A DNA stretch of 64,000 nt from Planctomycetota bacterium (GTDB lineage: Bacteria; Planctomycetota; UBA1135; UBA2386). Position numbers and translations under genes: made by a program. Positions 24,342-32,771 of this stretch are shown one piece after another (position 1 is the first letter of the stretch; every line of letters begins with the position of its first letter). The notes below the pieces were generated by a model. It did no database searches, was not told the DNA's origin, and saw nothing but the letters and a program-made list of their open reading frames with translations. The stretch spans positions 296,001 through 360,000 of the forward strand of contig JACKIC010000006.1 of assembly GCA_020638655.1 (NCBI GenBank), given 5' to 3'.

Positions 24342-24362
24342 AAAAGGGCGCCCGCAGCGCCC
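24342..24362 (-). terminator. Hairpin plus T-tract in the leader of the lipoprotein gene
   Basis: On the minus strand GGGCGC-TGCGG-GCGCCC is followed directly by TTTTC, 17 nt before the lipoprotein start. The T-run is short. No minus-strand gene lies upstream that it could terminate, so a leader attenuator for the operon is possible; a chance GC-rich hairpin is the alternative. Confidence 0.3.
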
Positions 24363-24433
24363 CGGACCCGGGCGCGTTGCGCGCCGGCAAGAGTTCTTCG
24401 TCCCCGGTGCGGATCTGGCCGATAAGACCGGCC

Positions 24434-26404
24434 ATGCGCTTCCTGGCACTGGCTGGCCTCGTGGCCCTCTCGACGCTTTCTGCCCAGCAGCCCGCCCAGC
24501 AGCCTGCTCAGCAGCCTGCCCAGCAGGTGTCACCTCCGCAGCTCGAGCCGCTGACCGATGCGACCGATCGCGTGGTCAAGTCGCTGCGCCTCGCGGGCGC
24601 CGGGCTCGCGATCGTGCGCGACACCGGCACCATGCACGAGAGCTGTCACGGGCAGTTCGCGAGCGACCAGGTGTTGCCGATCGCCTCGGCCAGCAAGTGG
24701 CTCGCGGTGGCGACGATCCTCTCGGTCGTCGACGCGGGCGAACTCGACCTCGACACGCCGGTGGCGCGTTACGTCGAGGAGTTCGATCGCGCCGACAAGC
24801 GCGCGGTCACGGTGCGGCAGTGCCTGTCGTGCACCGCCGGCTTCGCGCCGCGCCTGGCGAAGAACCTGCGCGGCATGGACATGAAGGAGTTCGCCGCGGC
24901 GGCCGCCGATGCACCGCTGCGCGGCAACCCGGGCTCGGCGTTCCGCTACAGCGGACTCAGCTTCCAGGTGGCTGCGCTGGCCGCGGAGCGCGCGACCGGC
25001 AAGAACTGGCACGAGCTGTTCACCGAGCGCATCGCGGGGCCGCTGGGGCTGCGGCACACCTCGTTCGGCGCGCTGCAGCCGATCGCCGCCGACGCGGGCA
25101 CCAGCGAGTTGCCCTGGGTCGCCGGCGGCGGCGTGTCGACGCTCGACGACTACGCGCGGTTCGTGCGCATGCTGGTCGGCAACGGTGAGTTCAACGGTCG
25201 GCGCGTGCTCGCGGCGAGCAGCGTCGAGGCGATGTTCCGGGACCAGGTGCCGGGTTTCGTCGAGGTGCGCTCGGTCGGCATCGACCTCGGCGACGTGCGT
25301 TATGGCCTGGGCACCTGGATCCAGTCCCTCGCCGCCGATGCGGTGCGGGTCAGCGATCCGGGCGCGTTCGGCTTCACGCCCTGGATCGACCGCGATCTGG
25401 GCATCGGCGGCGTGTTCGCGGTGCGCGACCGCGTCGGTCGGGTGCTCGCGCAGCTCGTGCCGCTGCAGCAGCAGGTGCGTGAGGTGTGCAGCTCGCCGTT
25501 GGTGCAGGGCACCGACGAGGTCGTCGGCCTCGAGCACGGCGGGCGCGATCGCCGCTACCAGCTGCACGTGCCGGCGCACGTGCAGACGGGAGACAAGCGG
25601 CTGGGCGCCCCGTTGGTCGTGGTGCTGCACGGCGGCGGCGGCAGCGGCGAGCAGATCGCGGCGACCTCGCGGTTCGCCGAGGTCGCCGATCGCGAGGGCT
25701 TCGTGGTCGTGTTCCCCGACGGCACGGGGCCGCTGCGCGGCAAGCTGCTGACCTGGAACTCCGGCGGCATCAAGGTCTACGCCGCGGACGAGAAGGTCGA
25801 CGACGTCGGGTTCCTGAAGGAAGTGGTGCGCGACGTGCAGCGCAAGGTCGCGATCGACCCCGCGCGGGTGTTCGTCGTCGGCCACAGCAACGGCGGCATG
25901 ATGTGCCACCGGTTGGCGCGCGAGGCCGCGGACGTGTTCGCCGGCATCGCGGTGGTCTCGGGCGCGATGAACTTCACCGAGGTGCAGGCGGCGTCGCCGA
26001 TCGCGGCGCTGCTGCTGCACGGCACCGCCGACGAGCACGTGCGTATCGACGGAGGCGCGCCGCAGCGCGCGGTGGGACGCGCCGGCGACCGCGAGGACGC
26101 GTCGCTCCGGGACGCGATCGACTACTACGTCGCGCGCAACGATCTGCGCGGCTATCCCAAGTCGCAGGTCGACGGCGACGTGCGCATCGACGACTACGCG
26201 GTGTCGCGGGCCGGCGCGACGCGGCCGTATCCGGTGCGCGTGATCACGCTACAGGGCGGCGGCCACGCCTGGCCCGGCAGCGGCGAGAAGACCACGCGTC
26301 GCGCCGACGAGCCGTTCGCGTTCGACGCGACGCGGGCCATCTGGGACTTCTTCGCGCAGGTCGGCAAGCGCGAGGGCGGCGCGACGCCCTCGGTGCCGCG
26401 CTGA
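24434..26404 (+). CDS. Secreted serine beta-lactamase-like hydrolase fused to a polyhydroxybutyrate depolymerase/LpqC-type esterase
   Basis: The 656-aa product has a signal peptide ending LSAQ|QP, followed by an AQQP repeat. Residues 45-340 form a class C beta-lactamase/penicillin-binding-like domain with S85-A-S-K88 and a YSG triad element in FRYSGLSFQV. Residues 370-645 form an alpha/beta-hydrolase of the LpqC/PHB depolymerase type with GHSNGG (nucleophile S485), D533 in HGTADEHV and H611 in GGGHAWPG. Both catalytic sets look intact, so this is a two-enzyme fusion. It probably acts on cell-wall or ester substrates outside the cell. It is single and divergent from the lipoprotein gene. Confidence 0.88.
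   Translation: MRFLALAGLVALSTLSAQQPAQQPAQQPAQQVSPPQLEPLTDATDRVVKSLRLAGAGLAIVRDTGTMHESCHGQFASDQVLPIASASKWLAVATILSVVDAGELDLDTPVARYVEEFDRADKRAVTVRQCLSCTAGFAPRLAKNLRGMDMKEFAAAAADAPLRGNPGSAFRYSGLSFQVAALAAERATGKNWHELFTERIAGPLGLRHTSFGALQPIAADAGTSELPWVAGGGVSTLDDYARFVRMLVGNGEFNGRRVLAASSVEAMFRDQVPGFVEVRSVGIDLGDVRYGLGTWIQSLAADAVRVSDPGAFGFTPWIDRDLGIGGVFAVRDRVGRVLAQLVPLQQQVREVCSSPLVQGTDEVVGLEHGGRDRRYQLHVPAHVQTGDKRLGAPLVVVLHGGGGSGEQIAATSRFAEVADREGFVVVFPDGTGPLRGKLLTWNSGGIKVYAADEKVDDVGFLKEVVRDVQRKVAIDPARVFVVGHSNGGMMCHRLAREAADVFAGIAVVSGAMNFTEVQAASPIAALLLHGTADEHVRIDGGAPQRAVGRAGDREDASLRDAIDYYVARNDLRGYPKSQVDGDVRIDDYAVSRAGATRPYPVRVITLQGGGHAWPGSGEKTTRRADEPFAFDATRAIWDFFAQVGKREGGATPSVPR
24482..24526 (+). repeat. 12-bp coding tandem repeat (AQQP units)
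   Basis: About 3.75 copies of a gcccagcagcct-type unit encode AQQP-AQQP-AQQP-AQQ immediately after the signal peptide. Units differ by one or two bases. Copy-number slippage would change linker length without breaking the frame. Confidence 0.8.
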
Positions 26405-26405
26405 C

Positions 26406-28088
26406 TCACCAGTAGAGCGAGAAGGTCCAGGCGCCCTGCTCCTGGCCCGTCGCCGTGTGCACGCGGTCGAGCTGGTGCTCGCGCAGCAGCGTCCGGATCG
26501 CAGCGCGGGTGTCCTCGTCGGCGCCGGTGTCGGGCCAGGTCCCGGGCGGCAGCGGCATCAGCTCCTGCCAGATCTCGATCCACAGCTCGGTCGGCCCGGC
26601 CGTGAGCCACGACGGGCGGCCGAAGCCGCGCCCGTAGGCGTTGGCGGGCAACCAGCGCTGCAGCAGCGCGAAGTCCTCGGCGCGCGGCGCGTGGCCCTTC
26701 TCGGCTTTGCCGGCCGCGCGCTGCTGCAGCGCGACGAGGTTGTCTTCGGCATCCCGCCCGCCGGCGATGCCGAACAGGCCGTTGCCGGTGGTGAGCCACA
26801 GGTCGTAGCCGAGCATGTTGCCGTAGCGGTGGTACTTGACCTCGCCGTCCTCGTTGGTCACCTCGCGGCTCAGGAACGGTCGTGCGCGCTTGAGCACCTG
26901 TTCGAGGCTGGCCGCGAACTTCGCGGCGTCGCGCAGCTTCCAGACGAGCATCCAGTCGGTGCGGTCCGGCATCCATTCGTCGGCATCGGCGCCGTCGGCG
27001 GGCGCTTCGCCGAGCGAGAACATCACCTCGTCGGTCATGTGCGCGAGCAGGTCCGGGGCGACGTCGAGCCCGGCCTCCTCGCGCATGCCCTTGTCGATCT
27101 CTTCGCGCTTGCCATGCCCGCCGGCGATGATCGCGTCGATCACGCTCTCGAACAGGATGCGCAGGTCGAGCCGCCCGACCCGCCACAGCGCCGCGTCCTT
27201 CGGCACCAGGTCGACGAGGTCGCTCGGCGCCGTCGCCGCGGGCAGCAGCGCCGCGAACATGCCGCGCGCCGCGCCGGTGAAGGACTGCGTCGTCGACAGG
27301 TGCAGGCGCGGCCCGGCGGTGCCGACCGTCGCCACCGAGCGACCGAGGCTCTCGAACCCCAGGGCCGTCAGCATCGCCCCGTCGCTGCCCTCGTTCTTGA
27401 CGATCACCGGCATGATCCGGGGCATGTCGATGTGCGTGGTCATCGCCGGGGAGTCCGGGCGCAGCGCCGCGGGCGCCGCCGCCGCGAACGGGGCGAAGTC
27501 CGCGAGCGCGCCGGCGGGGTCCCCGTCGCTGACGAGCAACAGCCGCACGCGGTCGTCGGCGACGATGGGGTCGAACGCCTGCTCGCCGTCACCGGCGCGG
27601 ATCCGGTAGCGGGTGCCCCCGAGCTCCTGCTCGCCCCATTCCCCGGGCATGTTGCGATAGAGGGTCTGGCGCAGATCCGCGGCGAGGCCTTCGAGGTCGG
27701 TGTGCCCGTCGCCGTGCAGCACGACGCCGACGACGCGGCTGTGAACGTCGCCCATGCGCGAACCCGGGTCGATCCAGACGCCCACGCGCACCTGTCCCGA
27801 GTAGCCCGTCCAGCGCGCGACCGACGCGGCGTAGGCGTCTTCGCCGCCGACGGCGCCGCGCCACGCCTGCTGCAGCGGCTGCAACAGGGGTTGCCACAGC
27901 GCGCGGCCCTTCTCGCTGGCCAGCAGGCTGCCGAGGTTGGTCGGTCCCAGGCGCATGCGCCAGCCGTCGGGGCCGACGGACTCGACGACCACCTCGGGCG
28001 CCGTCGTCGGTCGCGCCGTTGCCGGTTCGGGTTCTTGGGCCGGGAGGAACGCCAGGGTGGCGAACAGGGCAAAGGCGACGTGGCGCAT
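26406..28088 (-). CDS. Secreted protein of unknown function
   Basis: The 560-aa product has a signal peptide ending FLPAQ|EPEP and a Thr/Pro-rich spacer. The body alternates helices and strands, with elements such as GPTNLGSLLASEKGRALWQPLLQPL and repeated short segments for a periplasmic or surface globular protein. It resembles large planctomycete hypothetical proteins with no known role. It converges with the esterase gene (1 bp apart) and diverges from the AlkC-like gene (48 bp). Confidence 0.75.
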   Translation of the reverse strand: MRHVAFALFATLAFLPAQEPEPATARPTTAPEVVVESVGPDGWRMRLGPTNLGSLLASEKGRALWQPLLQPLQQAWRGAVGGEDAYAASVARWTGYSGQVRVGVWIDPGSRMGDVHSRVVGVVLHGDGHTDLEGLAADLRQTLYRNMPGEWGEQELGGTRYRIRAGDGEQAFDPIVADDRVRLLLVSDGDPAGALADFAPFAAAAPAALRPDSPAMTTHIDMPRIMPVIVKNEGSDGAMLTALGFESLGRSVATVGTAGPRLHLSTTQSFTGAARGMFAALLPAATAPSDLVDLVPKDAALWRVGRLDLRILFESVIDAIIAGGHGKREEIDKGMREEAGLDVAPDLLAHMTDEVMFSLGEAPADGADADEWMPDRTDWMLVWKLRDAAKFAASLEQVLKRARPFLSREVTNEDGEVKYHRYGNMLGYDLWLTTGNGLFGIAGGRDAEDNLVALQQRAAGKAEKGHAPRAEDFALLQRWLPANAYGRGFGRPSWLTAGPTELWIEIWQELMPLPPGTWPDTGADEDTRAAIRTLLREHQLDRVHTATGQEQGAWTFSLYW

Positions 28089-28136
28089 GGCGGCAGAGTG
28101 TCCGCTCGCGCACGATCTCCGTCACGCGGCGAACTC

Positions 28137-29288
28137 ATGGCGGAACCATTCAAGAACATGATCGGCCCGGCCCTGGTGGGGCACCTGGGCCGGCACCTCA
28201 CGCGGGTCTGGCCGCGGTTCCGCCGCGAAGCCTTTCGGCGGCGTGCCTTGCGCGGCCTCGACGCGCTCGAGCTCAAGGCCCGCGTCGCGCAGGTCGCGGG
28301 CGCCCTCGAGGAGTTCTTGCCGGCGGACTTCGCGGCCGCGGCCGACGTCCTCGAGGCGACCCTGGCGCCGCCGCGCACCGACGCCGATCTCTCCGCGCTC
28401 GTGCCGGGCGACCACGGCCTGGCCGGCGCGCCGATCTGGCCGATGACCGACTTCGTCGCCCGGTGCGGTCTGGTCGATCCCGAACGGGCTCTGCAGGCGC
28501 TGCACGCGATGACGCAGCGACACACCGCGGAGTTCGCGATCCGCCCGTTCCTGCGTGAGCATCCGGCACAGGCCTGGGCGGCGCTGCGGCGCTGGGTGAA
28601 TGATCCGAGCCCGCACGTGCGCCGCCTCGTCAGCGAGGGGTCGCGGCCGCGGTTGCCGTGGGGGGAGGTGCTGCAGGCGTTGATCGTCGATCCGTCGCCG
28701 ACGTTGCCGTTGCTCGAGCAGCTGCAGGACGACCCGAGCGACTACGTGCGCCGCAGCGTCGCCAACCACCTCAACGACATCGCCAAGGACCACCCCGAGG
28801 TCGTCGCCGACTGGATCGCGCGGCACGTCGGCGGGGCCGACAAGCAGCGCCTCGCCTTGCTGCAGCGCGCCGGGCGCACGCTGATCAAGCGCGGTCACCG
28901 CGGCGTGCTCGGCGCGTTCGGCTGCGGCGCTGCCCTGCGCGGTGACGCGAGCCTGACGATCGCGCCGGCCGTGGCGCGGGTCGGTGACGAACTGCAGATC
29001 GCCGTCGCGCTGGCGTCGCGCGCCAGGAAGTCGCAGCGCCTGGTCGTCGACTACGTCGTGCACCAGGTGCGCTCGCGCGGATTGCCTTCACGAAAAGTCT
29101 GGAAGGGATGGGTCGTGGATCTCGCCGCCGGTGAGCGTCGTGAGCTCGCGCGGCGTCACTCGCTGCGAGCGGTCACCACGCGCCGCGATCATCCCGGGTG
29201 GCACGCGGTCGAACTGCTTGTCAACGGCAGGGTTGTCGCCGCCTCGGGTTACGAGCTGCGGGCCGGGGCGGCGGCGCGTCGGCGCTGA
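28137..29288 (+). CDS. AlkC-like DNA alkylation repair protein
   Basis: The 383-aa product is mostly HEAT-like alpha repeats: WVNDPSPHVRRLVSEGSRPRLPWG, then LLEQLQDDPSDYVRRSVANHLNDIAKDHPEVV. The C-terminal beta domain reads VWKGWVVDLAAGERRELARRHSLRAVTTRRDHPGWHAVELLVNG, as in the AlkC family (COG4335). These are glycosylases that remove alkylated bases such as 3-methylpurines. Length is typical. It is a single gene. Confidence 0.82.
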   Translation: MAEPFKNMIGPALVGHLGRHLTRVWPRFRREAFRRRALRGLDALELKARVAQVAGALEEFLPADFAAAADVLEATLAPPRTDADLSALVPGDHGLAGAPIWPMTDFVARCGLVDPERALQALHAMTQRHTAEFAIRPFLREHPAQAWAALRRWVNDPSPHVRRLVSEGSRPRLPWGEVLQALIVDPSPTLPLLEQLQDDPSDYVRRSVANHLNDIAKDHPEVVADWIARHVGGADKQRLALLQRAGRTLIKRGHRGVLGAFGCGAALRGDASLTIAPAVARVGDELQIAVALASRARKSQRLVVDYVVHQVRSRGLPSRKVWKGWVVDLAAGERRELARRHSLRAVTTRRDHPGWHAVELLVNGRVVAASGYELRAGAAARRR

Positions 29289-29462
29289 GCGTGCGCGACC
29301 CCGTGCGGGCGGCGGCCGAAGCGGCTCGCGAACCTGCATCGTGTCTTCACGGAGCCTGCACAACGGGTCCCTATTGGTTTGGCCCTGAAAGCCGGGCATC
29401 GGTCCGGCCGGTCGCCTTCGACCTCTTCTTTGCCCAGCCATTTTCCGCCCAGAGGAACCCAG

Positions 29463-31370
29463 ATGAACGCTCCTTCCCTGAAGGTCCTGCTGGCCTCGGC
29501 GGCGCTCGCCAGCGCCACCCTCGCCCAGACCGAAGTGCTCGTCACGAGCAACATCAGCACGTCCACGACCTGGACCGCCAACAATCGCTACAACCTGCAG
29601 CAGCAGATCTACGTGCTGCCCGGCGCCACGCTCACGATCGAAGCGGGCACCATCATCGCCAGCGACACCAACATCGGCGGCAGCCTCGCGGTGACCCGCG
29701 GCGCCCAGATCTTCGTCAACGGCACCGAGGCCAACCCGGTGATCTTCACCTCCAAGGCCGACGTCGCCACCTGGACCGGCAACAACCCGCGCACCGGCAC
29801 CTGGCGCGCGGCCGCCAACGAGTGGGGCAACCTGACCGTGATGGGTCGCGCCTACATCTCCGAGGACGCCATCGCCAGCAACACCGCCGCGCCGAACGCG
29901 AACAACTACGGCACCATGGAAGGTCTCGTCGCGGCGTTCCCCGGCGACCCGAACGTGCTCTACGGCGGTGGCCTCGACAACGACGACAGCGGTGACATCA
30001 CCTACTGCTCGTTCCGTTACGGCGGTCGCGTGATCGGGCTCAACAACGAGCTCAACGGCCTCTCGATGGGCGGCATCGGCCGCGGCACCAACGTGCACCA
30101 CGTCGAGATCATGAACAACGTCGACGACGGCATCGAGACCTGGGGCGGCACCGTCAACTACAAGTACATCAGCATCTGGAACGTCGGCGACGACAGCTTC
30201 GACGTCGACCAGGGCTGGCGCGGCCGCGCGCAGTTCGGCCTGATCGTCCAGGGCTACAGCGTCCCGGCGAGCCAGGGCTCGGGCTGGGGCGACAACGCCA
30301 TCGAGATGGACGGCGCCGAGCAGTCCGACTACCAGCCGGTCACCACGGCCAACATCTACAACTTCACCGTCATCGGCCAGCCGACGACGCCGGTCACCGG
30401 CGGCGCGGGCGGCTCGGACCACGGTGTCGCGCTGCGTGACAACTGCCGCGTGCAGTTCCACAACTGCATCTTCATGGACATCGGCGAGCAGGTCATCAAG
30501 AACGACAACGTCGACGGCGATGGTGGTGCGGGCTACGGCTACAACGGCACCATGGCCTACACGGCGCTGTGGACCACGCCGTACACGACCTACTCGACGG
30601 TCAACGCGCCGGCCAACCCCGCCGCGTTCTACACCGCCCAGACCTCGGGCAACCTGATCGAGTTCACGGACAACGTCTTCTACCGCAACCAGCACGCCTC
30701 GGCCTACACCGAGGCCAACGCCCGCGGTGTGTTCGCCGCCGCGAACAACAACGTGCAGGCCACCGCGATGCCGATCGCCTCGCTGACCCGCGGCGCGCCG
30801 GTGATCGTCAGCGGCGCCAACACGGTGTCGCCGGTGACCCAGCTCGACCCGCGTCCGGCCAACGACGCGCTGACCTCCGTCGGCTACGCCACGGGCACGT
30901 TCTTCGACTCGGCCAAGTACCGCGGCGCGTTCGCCCCGACGACCAACTGGGCGCTGGGCTGGACCGCGGCCGACGCCTTCGGCTTCTACGTCCGTGGTGA
31001 CAACTGGACCGACCTCGGCAAGTCGTCGCGCGGCGGCAACGGCGCCCCGAACCTGCAGGTCGCCGGCGCGCTGACCGCGAACGTCCCGACGACCTTCACG
31101 GTCACCAACGGCCCGGCGGTGAGCTTCAACGCCTACTGCATCGGCTTCGAGCGCGTCGACTTCGACCTCGGCATCGCCGGCATCCCCGGCGTGACGCTGG
31201 TCCCGAACATCAACACGTTCGGCTACGTCGGCCTGGTCGCCCCCTCGATGAACCTGACGGTGCCCCCGGGCTTCTCGGGCATCCCCTTCTACGTGCAGGC
31301 CCTGGTGTTCGACAACGGCGCGCCGAACGGCATCGCCGCCACGAACGCGATCTACAAGATCGCTCCCTGA
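29463..31370 (+). CDS. Secreted beta-helix-like protein with C-terminal domain
   Basis: The 635-aa product starts at ATG 29463 behind GAGGAA. The signal peptide ends TLAQ|TEV. Repeated patterns such as LTIEAGTIIASDTNIGGSLAVTRGAQIFVNGTEANPVIFTS suggest a right-handed parallel beta-helix over most of the length. The C-terminal 100 residues look like the conserved tail found on several secreted proteins in this window. It lies directly upstream of an outer-membrane uptake operon, so it may help capture or process the ligand. It is Asn/Thr-rich and unlike its neighbours in composition. Confidence 0.82.
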   Translation: MNAPSLKVLLASAALASATLAQTEVLVTSNISTSTTWTANNRYNLQQQIYVLPGATLTIEAGTIIASDTNIGGSLAVTRGAQIFVNGTEANPVIFTSKADVATWTGNNPRTGTWRAAANEWGNLTVMGRAYISEDAIASNTAAPNANNYGTMEGLVAAFPGDPNVLYGGGLDNDDSGDITYCSFRYGGRVIGLNNELNGLSMGGIGRGTNVHHVEIMNNVDDGIETWGGTVNYKYISIWNVGDDSFDVDQGWRGRAQFGLIVQGYSVPASQGSGWGDNAIEMDGAEQSDYQPVTTANIYNFTVIGQPTTPVTGGAGGSDHGVALRDNCRVQFHNCIFMDIGEQVIKNDNVDGDGGAGYGYNGTMAYTALWTTPYTTYSTVNAPANPAAFYTAQTSGNLIEFTDNVFYRNQHASAYTEANARGVFAAANNNVQATAMPIASLTRGAPVIVSGANTVSPVTQLDPRPANDALTSVGYATGTFFDSAKYRGAFAPTTNWALGWTAADAFGFYVRGDNWTDLGKSSRGGNGAPNLQVAGALTANVPTTFTVTNGPAVSFNAYCIGFERVDFDLGIAGIPGVTLVPNINTFGYVGLVAPSMNLTVPPGFSGIPFYVQALVFDNGAPNGIAATNAIYKIAP

Positions 31371-31388
31371 TCCGACGCACGTCCGATC

Positions 31389-31432
31389 GACTCCGCGCGA
31401 CCGGTCGCCGACGGCGACCGATCGCCGGAGTC
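31389..31432. terminator. Nested GC hairpin after the beta-helix gene
   Basis: An outer pair GACTCCG (31389-31395)/CGGAGTC (31426-31432) encloses CGGTCGC (31402-31408)/GCGACCG (31414-31420) around CGACG. There is no T-run, so a Rho-dependent stop, RNA-stability element or attenuator ahead of the lipoprotein gene is more likely than an intrinsic terminator. Confidence 0.45.
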
Positions 31433-31442
31433 CGAAGCGGGA

Positions 31443-31459
31443 GGTCGCGCAACGCGACC
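31443..31459. terminator. Second perfect hairpin in the same gap
   Basis: GGTCGCG (31443-31449) pairs with CGCGACC (31453-31459) around CAA, 11 bp after the first hairpin. The 138-bp gap otherwise holds nothing recognisable. Confidence 0.4.
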
Positions 31460-31508
31460 CCCGCATTCTGCATGTCAGGGGCCCTCTCCCAATCGGCCCA
31501 CCAGCTCC

Positions 31509-32771
31509 ATGAAACTCCCGCTAGCCGCCCTCTCGTTGGCCGGTGCCTTCACGTTCGCACCCGCCTCCTGTTCGGACTCCGGTGCCAGCGCGCCGCTCCC
31601 ATCCAAGCAAAGCCAGCCGGCGCAGCCGCGCGCGTTCACCGACGCGCCGCTGAGCGAAGCCGCGACCAGGCTGCTGGACCTCGCGTTCCGCGCCGTCTCC
31701 GGCATGCCGGACGTGCCGCACCGCAAGAACCGCTCGCGCATGCAGGCGCTGCTGGTCGACGCGTGTCTCGAGTTCGACCAGCCGGCCCGCGCCAAGACCT
31801 GGGCCGACCAGATCGCCGGTTGGGAGCGCGGCCAGTGTTACGCCGAGCTCGCCGACCACTGTGTGCAACACCACATCGAGGCCGACGTGCTCGGCCTGCT
31901 CGCCGCGGCGACGCGCATCGCCGACGAGGCGATGGCCGAGGAGGGCTCCCAGGAGTGGCGCCGCGACCGGATCCGCGCCAAGGTCGCCGCCGTGCATCTG
32001 CTGCTCGGGCAGGCCGACGAGGCGCGCGAGCTGCAGACCGGCCTCGTCGACTCCGAGACCGAACACCTCGCCGCTGCGAAGGCCAAGCTGCTCGACCCAG
32101 CGCTGTTCGATCAGCAGCTGGCCGGGCTCGACGGCGTGCTGGCCAGCGAGAACGTCGACCAGGCCCTGGGCGCGCTGAAGATGTGCGTCGAGCTGTTCGC
32201 GCGCTTCCCCGACGACGGCGCCAAGCGGGCGCAGCTCGTCGACCGGGTCACCAACGCCTTCCCGAAGCTGCCGCTGCAGATGCGGCTCGAATACGTGCTC
32301 GAGATCGCCGATGCGGCGGTCGCGTGCGGCGACAAGACGACCGCGATGGCGTTGTTCGAGCACGCCTCGGAGTTGGTCGAGGGCAAGGGTTGGGTGCTCG
32401 AGGATCAGGTCGGCCTGCGCGCCAAGGTCGCGCTGCACCGCGCTCGTGGCGGTGACGCGGCCGGCGCGAAGAAGGCGCTCGACGCCGCGCGCGACCTGTT
32501 CCAGGAGCGCCGCGAACAGATCGTCGACGTGTTCCGCGGCGACGCGCTGCGGCCGATCGCCGAGGGCTACATGGCCTGCGGCGCCGGTGAGGAGGCCGCC
32601 CGGGCCTACCGCCTGATCGTCGAGGAGGGCGTGCACAACCCCAACTCGAAGCCGCGCGCCGAGGACCTGGCCAAGACCTGCGTCTCGATGGTGCGCAGCG
32701 GCTTCGTGCCCGAGCAGACCCTGTGGACCCGGATGAAGACGATCGCCGAGGCGCTGGGCCAACCGTGGTGA
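31509..32771 (+). CDS. Alpha-solenoid lipoprotein of the TonB2-type operon
   Basis: The 420-aa product has a signal peptide with a Cys near 21 (FAPASCSDSG), giving a probable lipoprotein. The remainder is helical with TPR-like hairpins (RIRAKVAAVHLLLGQADEARELQTGL, and others). Its stop overlaps the start of the TonB-dependent receptor gene (GTGA), so the two are translated together. An accessory or ligand-capture lipoprotein for the receptor is inferred from context. Confidence 0.72.
   Translation: MKLPLAALSLAGAFTFAPASCSDSGASAPLPSKQSQPAQPRAFTDAPLSEAATRLLDLAFRAVSGMPDVPHRKNRSRMQALLVDACLEFDQPARAKTWADQIAGWERGQCYAELADHCVQHHIEADVLGLLAAATRIADEAMAEEGSQEWRRDRIRAKVAAVHLLLGQADEARELQTGLVDSETEHLAAAKAKLLDPALFDQQLAGLDGVLASENVDQALGALKMCVELFARFPDDGAKRAQLVDRVTNAFPKLPLQMRLEYVLEIADAAVACGDKTTAMALFEHASELVEGKGWVLEDQVGLRAKVALHRARGGDAAGAKKALDAARDLFQERREQIVDVFRGDALRPIAEGYMACGAGEEAARAYRLIVEEGVHNPNSKPRAEDLAKTCVSMVRSGFVPEQTLWTRMKTIAEALGQPW

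Noticed and set aside
24482..24526. Possible CRISPR-like or regulatory repeat array
   Set aside because: The 12-bp units are in frame, contiguous with no spacers, and encode a simple AQQP linker.
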